DNA of 64,000 nt from Stenopsyche tienmushanensis (Eukaryota > Arthropoda > Insecta > Trichoptera > Stenopsychidae). The position numbers and the translations under genes are program-made. The first letter of the stretch is position 1. Each line of letters opens with the position of its first letter. The stretch is taken from positions 124,001 through 188,000 of the forward strand of contig WACJ01000412.1 of the NCBI GenBank assembly GCA_008973525.1, given 5' to 3'. This document shows positions 24,701-37,700 of the stretch, piece after piece. The notes under the pieces were generated by a model. It was not told where the DNA came from, did not search any database, and saw only the letters and a list, made by a program, of their open reading frames with translations.

Positions 24701-26700
24701 CTTATATTTGCAATGCGAATCAAACATCAATTCCAATAAGCGATGATGTTATTGTGTTTTAATGTGTACATATTTTTTGGCATCAAGCATACACTATAAA
24801 TAAATAATACAACTATTTTTTTATTGTGAAAGTGAGTTGTATGTCAATGTCGATAAAAATATTTACCAGAATATTTGGATTATCATTTATAATGCTTGAT
24901 ATTCGGTGTTGATTTGCATAAGATTGATGTCGCAACTGTTTTATAATATATCTGTGTTATTAGAACTTTACGCGTAAAACAATAGTGTAACTTCAATAAA
25001 GTGGCAGAATCTATTGTGTATTTGCGCTTTGACTATTCAATATCGGCTTCATTTAAATGGTAAATAAGAGAAATTAAAACGAGCTGCATAAAGTACATAT
25101 ATAGAATAATTTTAATATACATATATAAAATAAATAGTTTTAAGTTTGAAACCCTGTCCATGTAAGATAAGATAAATATAGTAATAAAATGAAAAAAAAA
25201 ATGTGTTAACAGTTAATCGAAGCACCTGTAAAGCTGTATTAACGAATTTACACACCGGTTTATATGATTGTTAAAATGGTTCACTCGTCTTGTCTGTTTT
25301 TGTCTTGTACACGTTTTTTTTTCTTGCGCCTACGTGCCGAACACCGTTGCTAAAATAATTATTTTTGCACTGCACCGATAATGTAATAATTGAAATACAG
25401 ATCGATTTTTAAATAAATGTATTAATTTAAGTCTCGTCCAATGTTTTTCTGATAAAATTACAAATTTGAGGATTCCACATATCAACGAATTTATTTTGTT
25501 TTCCATGCAATAAATTATCGTCTATAAAGACCCTGAATATGCCTCATATTTTACATATCGTAAACGTTATGTCTATCAATCGACATAAGAAGCAATATCC
25601 TATACAAAGTCAAGTGTATTTTAACACCTCGCCTAGAAATAGTACGACGACATTAATCCAAATGTCTTTTCCATTTTTATATATCATTTCAAATTATAAA
25701 CATATCTTTGAGAGCTAGAACAAATGGATGTTTTCATCGTTAAATTTGATTGTTCCTGAAAACCATCCGTGATGACCAAACGTGGACCACTAAAATAAAT
25801 CCACATTGGTCGCACAGACTAAACTGTAATTTGATATTGATTGATATTCGTCGATTTTCTAAATTGGAAATCGACTCACAATCGGATTTTAAATTTTGGC
25901 TTTAAATCATTTTCGATTCGACGATTTGTGTGAATGTACCTAAATAAAATATTCACACCTGTGACTTAATTTTTTGACCGTATTGATTTTTATTTTGTCC
26001 GAGAATGTCTTTGTAAGCATATATTGGTATAAATGGAAAATAATAACAATAACACAATATATTTTAGTATTACTTTAGCTATAATTGATCAGGCAGCATG
26101 TGGTTAGCAAACATCTGACTGTATAGAGAGAGGATGGGAGAGAAAAATGTGGTAAATATATTAATAAACTAATTATAAGTTAAATTTGTTTCATTTTAAT
26201 ACCTATTTGTAAATATATGATTGACATAGTACAGACGACAATTTGATGGAAACCGGGAAAAAATATATTTTTGAACTATACCGACTCTATTTAATCAAAT
26301 CTATATATAATCCGATCCAATCTCATTACTAAATTATTTCATTTATATTTAGTCATCCTTGAAATAGACTTTTTATAATGGAAAGCTGTTATGAGATATC
26401 TCCAAATTCCAAAAACAATGGAACGGATTCTTGCTCCAAATGTTTCTAGGTAATAGCAACAGCTGGGACTAATTGATTCATAGAAAAAATCAGGAGTAAA
26501 TGAAAGATCAATGTTTTGTAAATATAATATCAGTTTGTCTTCTAACTTGGAGCTAATTCATGCTGTTCTTGTGTCTGTTCTCTAATGGGTGGCTAACGGG
26601 TTTTAATATAAAAAATTTCAGTAAATTTTTCAAAGGTTATTATAATTTATTTTATATATCTCGTACTAAAAAAGTAGTATCGTTTTGTTATATATATTTT
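21752..26700 (+). other. Calsyntenin 3'UTR and AT-rich intergenic DNA
   Basis: After the stop codon the sequence is strongly AT-rich with no recognised coding region. Several AATAAA motifs (for example near 22994 and 23796) could serve as polyadenylation signals, but I cannot tell which is used. Short (TA)n runs occur near 22545 and 22749. I see no repeat with definable ends here. Confidence 0.5.
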
Positions 26701-26716
26701 ATCATTATTGTAGTCC

Positions 26717-27215
26717 ATAATGGAAAGAAGTCAATCGAAAGTATGGAAACATTACAAAAACACTACAAAAAAGGAGATAAACCAATGCACCCACTGTCCA
26801 AAACAAATCACATGCAGAGGGTCAAACAATAATACATTTTGTGAAGTGAAAAACACTTCCAGAAATCGTTGCCCAATTAGCTGCGCTGGATGGTTTTTCC
26901 ATAAAAGGGATAACGAATAGTGATTCCATTCGTGAATATGTTACACTAAAAGGGTTTTCATTACCAAAAAATCAATCCGACATAATGAGATTGATCTCAA
27001 AATTTTACGAAGAGAAAATAAGTAAAGTAATTTCCAATATAAAAGGCTTAAAAGAAGTGAATGATCGCTTTAGCCTGAAAATGGATGAGTGAATGAATAA
27101 ATTATAGTACATTCTGAAAACGATATATTTAATCTAGGACTTGTTTACATTTAAGGAAAATGTGATTCTTTTGAAATTCGTAAAATTGTTGAAAGTCAGT
27201 CATCCGTGTGATCAT
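26717..27215 (+). pseudogene. Broken hAT transposase with BED zinc finger
   Basis: From 26720 the plus strand reads SKVWKHYKNTTKK, then CTHCPKQITCRGSNN. This is the start of a BED zinc finger (hydrophobic-W-x-x-Y, then C-x-x-C); the H-x(3-5)-H half is lost in a small break. After a frame change come LPEIVAQLAALDGFSIKGI, TLKGFSLPKNQSDIMRLISK and NDRFSLKMDE, the region that precedes the first catalytic acidic residue in hAT transposases. A further frame change gives VHSENDIFNLGLVYI. The C-terminal dimerisation domain is missing. Dead and 3'-truncated. Confidence 0.7.
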
Positions 27216-27461
27216 ATTGTGATTTCGTAGCTGGAGTATTCTGTAATTTATTTGTAAAATCTTGGTAGGGTCAATTAACAGCTTCGTCCGAACTCGTAGA
27301 TGCCAACTCATAATCCCTTGTGCTGTATTAGATTCAGGAACGAGTGGCAGTAGACCTGTAGGAAGATCTCGTCTACACTGGGATCATCATCATATATCAA
27401 GAGCTGGCAGCATAAATTGAAGGTCATCTAACATATGTGAATAATTTAATAGCTGTGTTCT

Positions 27462-27955
27462 GACATGTTCCCGGACCATCATTATAACAAGTGACTGAGT
27501 CCCGTTGGATTTGGGAGGGGAAGGGGTTTAAATCTAGTAAAAATTTAACATAATTAAGTAATCTAAAATATAAAAATCAATGTTTGTTTGTCTGTATTTA
27601 ATGCGTTGCCATACCGTTTTTTTCAATTGCAATAAAACTTTATCAACTTATTGTTTACACTTGCGGGAATAACATAGGCATAGTAAAAATATTGATTGTG
27701 TACGCAGTTTGTTATGCGAGACGTGGCATTGCAACGCATGCCGAGTATTATTTTAAATTTTCTATAAAGCCGAGTAAAATTATCAATAATTTATAAGTGT
27801 TGTTAAGACAAATATTTTTATAAACGTAAACTAAGTGTTATAAGGTATTAAAAATAATGAATTCCAACTTTTTAAAATTGGTAACTGGTACTATTTTAAG
27901 CTGGTAATAATCTGACAACCACCTCCCCTCCCAAACCCAACAGCACTCAGTCGCC
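27462..27955. mobile_element. Inverted-repeat element enclosing a Helitron-like repeat
   Basis: GACTGAGTCCCGTTGGATTT at about 27491, followed by GGGAGGGGAAGGGG, is mirrored at 27906-27952, whose reverse complement reads GACTGAGTGCTGTTGGGTTT and then GGGAGGGGAGGTGG. The arms are about 40 nt, imperfect, and about 380 bp apart. Between them lies one unit of the repeat starting AAAATATAAAAATCAATG (27566-27690). I cannot assign a superfamily. Confidence 0.5.
27562..27693 (+). repeat. Helitron-like short repeat, family D copy 1
   Basis: A unit of about 130 bp starts TATAAAAATCAATGTTTGTT and ends GGGAATAACATAGGCATAGT. Other copies lie at 42594-42790 (plus), 47640-47772 (minus) and 52270-52403 (minus). 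A TATAAAAAT-CAATGTTTGTTTG start is common in short non-autonomous Helitron-type repeats of insects, but I see no defined 3' hairpin and CTRR end, so the class is uncertain. Confidence 0.5.
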
Positions 27956-27967
27956 AGACTGTCATGA

Positions 27968-28365
27968 TGAATGTCTGAGATGCAATTAAGTGTCACGTAT
28001 GTCTTCACCCTAGCCTGGCAACACCCTAGCGAGGAAAGGAGGGACTGGACTCATAAAAGAATCATGAAGGTCGTCTATAGTAGTTTTCAACTGTCTCCCG
28101 AAGAAAACTACTCAGTTTTATACAAACCTTCCACACTTCTTATCGAGACGGTCACGAAAACCTTCGGCAATATGTTCATTCAGGATACCCGCTGGGTGAG
28201 CATTCGAAATGAAACTCGGAGGTAATGCTACCTTTAATATCGAGCAAATGAGGAGGTGAATGTAAGATACAGACGAGATGGATGTAACGCCGTCTTGTGA
28301 ATGGATATTGAAGAGGCCTATAGTTCTGCAGTGGACTGTTTGTGGCTGCACTATGATGATGATAT
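27968..28365 (+). mobile_element. RTE-tailed short repeat, family C copy 1
   Basis: It shares the order GTCACGTATGTCTTCACCCT, CCTAGCGAGGAAAGG, GGACTGGACTC, AAACTACTCAGT, GAGGAGGTGAATGTA, ATATTGAAGAGGCC and a final ATGATGATG with the copy at 51640-52092. The 3' end is RTE-like. The 5' part may be an unrelated head, as in SINEs, or an RTE segment I cannot identify. Open frames on the minus strand come from this repeat and are not genes. Confidence 0.6.
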
Positions 28366-28385
28366 ACACATAAATAATTTAACAA

Positions 28386-31300
28386 TGATCATCGAGTTCT
28401 ATCAAGTAAAAGTAAAATAAAATATGTCCTAAAAAATGTAAATGTATAAAATTCTAACAATCATTACCACGAGATTCATAAACAGGATAATAATAAACTT
28501 TTCTTCTTTATCAAATAATACACATGCAAAATACCAATATATAAATGGGAAAAGTTTTATATTATTAAAAAATCAAACAAAAAATAGCAACCATATAATT
28601 GTATTTATTCATTCAATAATATTTACAGAATATACTATTACTGAGTTAATAAGGATCTATCATCGATCGGTACGAATAATTGGAATACGAATAGTACTAA
28701 ATTATCAACAAAAAAAAAAAAAACAATCAAATGTGTTCCAGTACACACATAAAATATAAAATAATGACCGAAAAACGTTTAAATAAATTATGAAAATCTT
28801 TGGATGAGTTATTTTTTGCTAGCCATAAACGTGTGCTATTCATAATAAATTAATATGACGAAAGCTAATGACCCAATAAATCTAGTTGACATTCCTGGAG
28901 AGAATGCGAGTTGCCGCTTTTTTCAAATAGTAAGAAAACTACATTGACTCAAAAATGTATCACAACAAATAATTGGAATGAAATTTGTTCGAAATTTTAA
29001 CATTAGGTTTACTTCAACCTATACAAGATTTTTAATTATAATATAAATCGAATGAGCGATACCAATTATGACTTCATGAAAAGCATAATAATCTATACAA
29101 ATAAATAACATTAGCTTTCTTTCACACAGATTTATATACCAATTATTCTATCATTACATTCGAAACAATTTTATTCATATTTAAGACAAGTATAAAAGAC
29201 AGTACAAGTAAATTGAGATTGAAAGAATAATAATTGATAAAATGGCCACAACAAATACAATTCATAAAAATTATACAGGGGATTTTTACGTAAAAATCAA
29301 GTCATATTTATTACAAAAAATCAAAAGTAGATGTCTTTGTTTCAATTCTTACATCAAGCGTTAATTTATCAACATGTTTGGGATTGCTAATTTATTTTAT
29401 ATACAAATTTTGGTGTTTTCAAATGGAAAAACATCTTTTTCCCTAATGCAAATTTAAAAAAAAATTACTTTTATCATTGCTTATAATTTCATCGCAACAC
29501 ATTGAAAGCTCATGAAGCTCGGGTCACAAAATACAATCCGATTAAATTTGAAAATATACAAAATTTAATATTTATTGAGCAGGAATTGTAAATTTTAATG
29601 AATTTATTGAGCAAATTTTACATACATAGTTGGCAATCAAATTTGGTTTCCGAATCGAATTTCTTCATTTATTATTTTGCTCCATTGCACATGCTGAAGT
29701 ATGAAATAATGAAAATTTAAATTGGCGATATCATGCTACTTTGGCATCCATATTATAGCTAAACAAACAACTAAATAATACATCACATGCTCGATATAGC
29801 CTACGAAATCCATTTTAAAAGAAGGGTACAAAAATTAAACATACGTTTTGATCTCAAACATTTGCATCATAAAATATACACAGAAAATATTCAATTTATA
29901 TTCATATCAGACTGTCGTTAAATTGAACCCTTGTAAGCCTTACAATTTTCAGCAATCGTTCGTACGACGCACAATCAATTTACAATTAATGTCTTCTGAA
30001 ATCGGCTAGAAATTGTAAGGGTTAAAATATATAATTTATAATCGACGACGCGTGGATTATCTCAATCGACGCTCAATCAAATGCATCGTATTTTACGCTT
30101 GGGTGTTCAAAACATTATGTATCCGCTTAAAATGGCTAATGTTATTGTTAATTGACTCTATGCAATACTGACAAATTTTCAATATTCGAATTAACAAAAC
30201 GAACATTTACTAGTCAAAATATCAACAGTCATTCTTTCAACCTTCTCGATATTTATTGATGATTTTTTAAATTAATTTGATCTGAGCATAATCTATTTAC
30301 GGTAACCTCATACATTTCAACAGACCCTCATTTTTTTACTACTTACGCACTATATACTTGTAAATATAACTATTAATTTATTTTAATCACTGGGTTTAAT
30401 TTTCATGTATTACTACGATGCAAAAATATTATCAACAGAACTATCACATCCCGTCCCTTCCTCCGGCGCTTGTAAAATTTTTAAAATGGCATTTCAATAT
30501 CAATTATCTCAAAATGTTTACAATCCACCCGTTGCCAAGAATGTATATAAAAAAAAAACTCACTTGATGATAGAAAGTTATCATGGCGCCATATGACTTT
30601 ACGTTTGTACACCTTAAACTTTATTCTGTCTAAATTATTAACAATTGACTTTTGATAGATTTGAGCATCAATCTTAGAACTATAATTACACAATAAGCAA
30701 AATAAATACACTCTTTATTGACATTCTTGACAGCGGCCGACTAATGAAAAATGCAATGCAATTATATGGATGGATCTAATTACGTTCATAGAAAATTGGA
30801 CGAATATCATATGGTATTTAAAGCATTTAACTATATACACACATTGACGATATTCTACATTTTTTGCAACAAGTCCCCTAATATGTATATGGCGATCAAA
30901 GTTTCAATACACCAATAATGATATTAAGAGCCTTCGTTTAAACTTTATATGATATTATTTTATTTATCTCCTACTTATCACAGTCAGTGAAATATGATGA
31001 TAATATGACCTTAATCGACGAAGGTGATTGGACCAAACGGATCATTCAGTATTTACATACAATTTTAAAATATAGGTGCATTTACAGCCTTTTGATCGCC
31101 TGCACATTAGAATTGATGTTATTGGCATTTATTCAACAAGTTCCCCTGTTTTCTATCCTTAAACGATCTAATTTAAATAAAACGGGAATTAAACATCGTA
31201 CTTGTGATACAATAGATCAATCGTTCAATCGAAACATACTTTGAGTGCATTATTCAAAGAGCACCACTTACCCAGTGGCTTGCACAACCTGAGATTTTAA

Positions 31301-31740
31301 AAATTAAAAAATCTATCCCTCTATAATCAAATCACTCAAATACTTTTTTGCACGGTAATAAATAAATAAAAACACACATAAAATATAATGAAGCGCGACT
31401 TTAATTATTGTCGATGGTTCCGTCAAATAAATGTAGGCAATTTTTGGACTGATTTCAAGCAGTCGCTTCATTATAGTCTATCTTACGATCCCTTCGTGGA
31501 TAATAATATACATTTAAGGAAAAACTAAATTTCTCTAATACCATTACATTTTGATCGTACACAATAAGACAAACTATATATAATAGAAAAAAAGTGAAGA
31601 CAATATCACACATTTATACTTCAACTGCTTATTTTTATAATTAGATAAAAACACAGCATTTGAATATCACATGAAACAAAAACAAAACTGTAAAAAACAC
31701 GTCAAGGGCGTTAACTCGGGTAGAGCACATCAAGGTAGTT
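28386..31740. other. AT-rich intergenic DNA and probable TMCC 3'UTR
   Basis: No recognised coding region or bounded repeat. The part next to 31741 would be the 3'UTR of the minus-strand TMCC gene. I cannot fix its polyadenylation site. Confidence 0.5.
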
Positions 31741-34700
31741 CTATCTATTAATGTTTTCGTTATTGACCACAATCTTCCGAAGCCTCTCCATCAGGTGCGA
31801 CGATATCTCCCACACTTCCGGCCATTGTTTCAGAATGAAAACGGCTCCTATCACAACCATGGATGTGGTCAAAATGCGAACCCTGAAAAATTAATTAGCA
31901 TCATCGTCAATAAAAACATTAACAACGCATATAAAGATCCCGAAAGCAATTAATATTGACACATTATATACGGGGAATCTTCGTATATTTGCACATAGTT
32001 TTTGGTCTCTACGTGTATTGAATTGTTTTTTTTAAATTGTTTCAACAAATCCTCATAAGACAATGGAAAAATTCCGGTTACATAGAAAATATCAATATGC
32101 TTCCCGTATGCAATGTGATTTAAGTCGTTTAACATTAGAAAGTATTGATAATCAATTATTCATATCCAGTTGCTATTAATCGCTTGAAATGAATGTTTTA
32201 TGAACATCTTTATGTCTATATAATCTAGAAAGCATTTTTATTGCATAAAGGACACCCAAAAAACATAAAAGATTTATATCAGAACATAAATTACATATAT
32301 TTAAATACAATACTAAACAGCGTAACAGAGTTCCAGTCACTTTTAAGGGACGTTATTTACAATTTGCATAAATAATTATCAAGTTAGAAGGATATACAGT
32401 CAACCCTCCTATAACGTCGAGATAGGGACCGCGGTATAGAAAAAAACGCTATAGAAAGTTAGGCGCCCATATAAAATTTAGGATTAGGTTTTTTCAATTG
32501 ATATGGGCAATTTTAAATAAATAAAAAAAACGTGTTTAGGTTGTTTACAATCGCACTGATTACATATTTTTCCCGGTCTATTTCATTCGCAGCAGTCAGA
32601 GGAGTTCAATGCGACACTTTTTTAATGCATTATCATAAGATATATTAGTAGCATCTACGTCGACTGAAGAACGTTTGCCTTGTATTTTGATGTCATTTAA
32701 AGAAAGCGTCTTTTAAATCCTTCAAACCGTCCATTACTAGTGATAAATATTTCCTCGTAATGACGTCTTTTTTCTTTTAAATACTCAAATAATTTGATTG
32801 CGCATCTTTTAATCGGACTGGAGCAAACGTCCATCCAGGGGTACATTTTTTTGACTGCAATTTTCTATCCATATCTACTAAATAATTTTCCGTTCAAGCT
32901 AATAAAATATTTTTTACGCGAGCAGTTTGATTTATACTGACTGATGATCCAATGTAAATCCTTTTTTGTATTTTATCTTTCCTTTTTTGAATCCTAGAAA
33001 TTATAGACCTACTCATATTTTATCGGTTCCAAAACAAATGGTTCCACGGCTATAAAAGTATGATCTTATCTCTGGAATGTTATTACCAAAAACGATTAGT
33101 GAAGACAAGAGACAAAACATAATGAAGCGCTATAGGAGAAGACCGCCACAAAAGATAAGGAAAAATACGGTATAGAAATGCGTTTTATAGCAGGGTTGAC
33201 TGTATTTTAAAAGAATATTGGATTATAATTCGAAAAAGAAAATGCTTTTCAAGAAATTACAAATCAATTCATACAGATTTAAAGCAACTGATAATGAAAA
33301 CTTTTTGTAAAATTGTTTGTAAATGTTTGGATGAAAAATTATTTGCATCAATTCAAAAGGTTGTATTCGAAACATAAACTTTAATTCGAAACTTTGAATG
33401 CTCCCATCTCATTGATTCATCCAATACTTTACAAAATGTTAGATAAAAAGGGCAGTTATCTGTTACCCGCTTCACATTATGAGCATAACCATTTTATGTT
33501 TTTAATTTTATCAATAAAACAAGTAAGAATGCAAGGAAAAATTAGAACACATGTTTAATGTAATGTTTTGTGTGTAATGTAGCAATATTTTTCGTTTATT
33601 AAAAAATAATTAAAACATACTAAAGAGCAACCATAAAATGTATTCATATATTTAAATTACGACCGTGAAATTATCAAAGCCACGAGAACACTGAGATTAA
33701 GCAATCGAGCCAACCAAAACATTGAAACACATCATGGAAATAACCTTGTATTCTTACTCTAAAATAATCTGGCAAATTTGAATAAAAACGAGCACTTACG
33801 TGTGCAAAAATAATGACTCTGAATGCGTGTGGTTCTGGCCATTGCTGTTATAGTATCTAGGTTTCATTTCATCCCTGTGCATTTCAAAAACGAACGAAAA
33901 AAATATATAAAACATAAAATAAACTGAGTGCTTAAAAAACATAAACAAAAATTATTAAATAATAAAAGATAAATCAAAAAAAATATTGCACATTTCTCAC
34001 AACTATATATTATTCGACTGTTATAGTGAAGGCAGATATTTTTTTTAAAACGATTCGTTCAATTAAAAACACAATTAAGACACTGCTCCCAATAACAGAA
34101 CATTTAAAGCATATATAATTAATAAAATCACCTGGTTCTCAAAAAAGGCATAAGGATTCCAGCTGCAGTTGCAACAAGTAATAATACAACTTGTAGCACA
34201 GTGAGAACAACATTGATAAGCTTCACAGCTAAAACTCGTGCATTAAATCCTTCAATACCCTCTAAATTCACATACTGCTGCTGTTGCATTGCTTGATGTT
34301 CCATTTTGCTAATCTGTAATCAATTGCTTAATATTAATACCAACGGATTAAACAATAATATATAAACGCACGAATATCTCAATACCTTAGTCTGACATAA
34401 TTCTAACATTTCATGGATATCGCGCACTCGTTCTTCGCTTTGGTATTGAACTTTTTCCTCGACGTCAGCAAGTGCTTGTTTTAAATTCTCCACCTGATAT
34501 ACAAAAATATCATCTAATGAATAAAGCAGAAATACACATATATTTATTTAATAGAGAACCTGAAGACAAGTATATATTACCTCGTTTTGGTGAAGTTCAG
34601 TGAGATCATTGATTTGTTCTTCAAGCCGTTCAGAACGGAAGCGTTCTTCATGAAGAGCCGATGAGATATATGATATCTCTTTAGTGAGTGACTGTAATAT

Positions 34701-37700
34701 GCATGAAATATAAATTAATTATGAAAAGCCGTTAATAAATAAACAATGATGATATGATCTGTGCGATGCATACGTTTAAAGATTCGAGTTTTTCCCGCAT
34801 CCGTTCAATATCGTCTCTTCTTTCTTGTAATTCCGTAAGGATAGGTTCGAGAGGATATACGCTCTTTGCCATATTATTTGAGCCGCCGCTTTGATTTTGA
34901 TACCTAATTTTATAAACAAGGCAATCAAACGAATGTTTCGGAAGCAATATTACAAACGTATTATCAAGTTATAACATACCCGCTTCCACTTGTAACAGAC
35001 GAGCATTCGCTGCCTTCTTCTGAAGTTAGTTTATTATGGGATGGATGAGGAACAGAAGGTGTAATCTGTTCGCGCAGTGCACCAGGAAGCGTATGAGCTC
35101 CACCGGTTTCACCTTCAACTCTTCTACCTTCAGACCAATTATTACCTGTAGAAAAATAGTCAATTATAATTTGGGAAACAAAAACAAAGAATTAGAAATG
35201 TATGAATTCGATGATTTTTATTAGATTAAATATGCCTATAAATTACCTCGCAACTCAGGATGGGGTGCTTGCACAAAAATAAAGAAGTGTTAGGCATAAT
35301 TTTATTTTATTTTTAAATTGTTAAAATCACTATAAGATGATTAAAAAAAATCAAATTGATACGTATGATCTAATAAAGGAACAATGCAAATTTGTAAATG
35401 AAATATTAAATAATCAAATTAAACAAAAATACTCTCACTTTGAGCATATTATGATTGAGTGCGAATAAATTAACGATGATGATGATGATGAATGAAGGAA
35501 GAAAAAAAAGACTAAAAAAATACGTGCTGTAAAACAACGTACGAGCTGCCATCTGATTGATATTGTCGGCCGATCCAAACTTATTCTTGATAAGATGAGC
35601 AAATTCTCTAGGTTTTGACATTACCGAACCACCTAATCCAGTAATACCATCTCTTATATTACCACCAACGTTTCTGTAAAAAAAAATACAGACATACTCA
35701 TTGATTATTTCGTTATTTTATCAATACTAGGATATAGACAAAAAATGTAACAACATACTTAAGACCTTGGCCCATATCTCTTAGCATTTCCCTCGGTTGC
35801 CTATGTGAACCCTGCCCTCCGCTGGAACCATGAGTCTGAAACATTCAAAAAATTCACAATGTTTTTATATATAAATAAAAAAATTTAAAACTGAATTATT
35901 ACAAGTCACATTGTTTTAAAAAAATTAATAAATAAAAAAAAAACCCATATGCTACCATGATATGTATTTGGTACACCATATGAAATTCAGAACCCCGTTA
36001 CTATTATATTTCATATCGATATTTCCATTATTAGAGTCGAGTTGTAGTAAATTCATCGTGGTGAAAGAAATGTTAAACGAGGCCGTATGAGCTGCCAAGA
36101 CAAATAACGCAGTGGTCGACTCAACGAGGTACCGCCCCAGAAATAATTAAGAAAATCCACAAAATAGTATTGAATAAGGTAGACCTTTTAAAAAATGCTG
36201 TACATCGCATGTTGATTGAAAATTTGGACATGAGAAAGCTGTGCGCAAGATGAGTGCCACGCCTGAGATAAAGGAACATAGGGACTCTGACCTGAGCTGT
36301 TTATTAGTCTCATTATTCGGGAGCATGCCAGCCCGCTTAACAAAAGTGCATAGTAAGTTGCAAAATCTAAATTTAATATCCAAGTCTGCAAGGATACGTT
36401 CATTCTCAACTTCGACTTAAGAAATCAGCATAAATTTGTAAGACAGATAAATATAAAGTTTTTATGGGTGGAGGGAGCCTCTGAGGGAGCTTCCGTGATC
36501 GTACGGATCATATAAAATGCTGCAAAAAGTCCTAAAAAAAGACAGAATGGTCACAAGTTCTGTGTGTCCAACTGGTCCGCTTTTCACACTGCTGACATGA
36601 CGAATGAACGTCTCGCAATTGGACATCATATCCGAATATGTCTACAGGATGATTACGAACTCTTATTACAAAAAGAATTTATCGGCTTAATGTTTAAGCA
36701 ATGACGAAGAAAAGAGGGATTATATAATTTAGTATATATTATAAAAAACGAACAGAATTAATCAGTGTTGATTCATGTAAAGTAAAATAAAAACCATGTG
36801 CAATTCTCGACTGATATTCTGCATTTTGCACCCCAAGCCCATGCATTGCACCCGTGGCGGACACCTGCTTTGCCACATCCTTGTTACGGCCCTGAAAACG
36901 GCCATGAAATATGCTAAATACTATGCCTCGCGGATTTATGATATTGCAGAAAGTATTGAAAAAGGCAAATATTCGCACTGGAAATTGGTTCATCAGCAGT
37001 CGTGTAAAATTAGTGTCAGCTGCTCGCTATTTTATTTACGGTCCATGGAACTAACGGTGAGTAAGCGGTGCAACGAAAAATTGGGCGCGAATAAAAACAC
37101 GACTGTCGATTGGAATAATTACATGCGAGAGGTTTGCGTCGACTCCTTATAAAAGGCCAAGACACGCCAGCCGAGTGTTTCCTTCGCACTTTATCGTCCC
37201 AAAAGAAAGAACAGAATGAAATGGTTGCAACGACAAACATGTTTATAGATACTCAGCTTTGACAGAGATAAGATAACAAGAAAATGCAAATCTCTACAAA
37301 TATTACCTCCCAATTTTTTATTCTTTTGTGATAGCCGTCTAATTTTTTCTGATATTGTGCAATGGAATGCGCTGACTTTTGATTTTTTTTCTCAAAAACT
37401 GCTTTAATCCTCTGTAATTGTTGTTTATCAGCATTACCGGCTAATTTCAAATATTCATTAACGTTTTCTGAAATAAAAAATGAATAAATCATTACACGTC
37501 GCCATGATTTTCAAAATACATTCAATAGACAAGGTAAAATAGATGCGTACCATCTCGCATAATTTGTTCCGAGCGTATGGAATTTTTTGTCCTAGCAATT
37601 TTACTATTCAAGTGAGCTATGGCAGTTGCTGCGCGAGACGATCCACTACTTCCAGCGCCATCACCTTCGTCTGTCTGTTGTCCAACTAAATAAATAAATC

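Noticed and set aside
28118..28385. Minus-strand open frames similar to those at 51829-52111, which look like a conserved small protein
   Set aside because: Both are antisense to the RTE-tailed repeat; their similarity comes from repeat copies, and part of the sequence is the ATGATG simple repeat.
35475..35494. GATGATGATGATGATG run in a TMCC intron, considered as another RTE tail
   Set aside because: It lacks the GAGGCC and GTGGCTGCAC blocks seen at the real tails; a plain microsatellite is enough.
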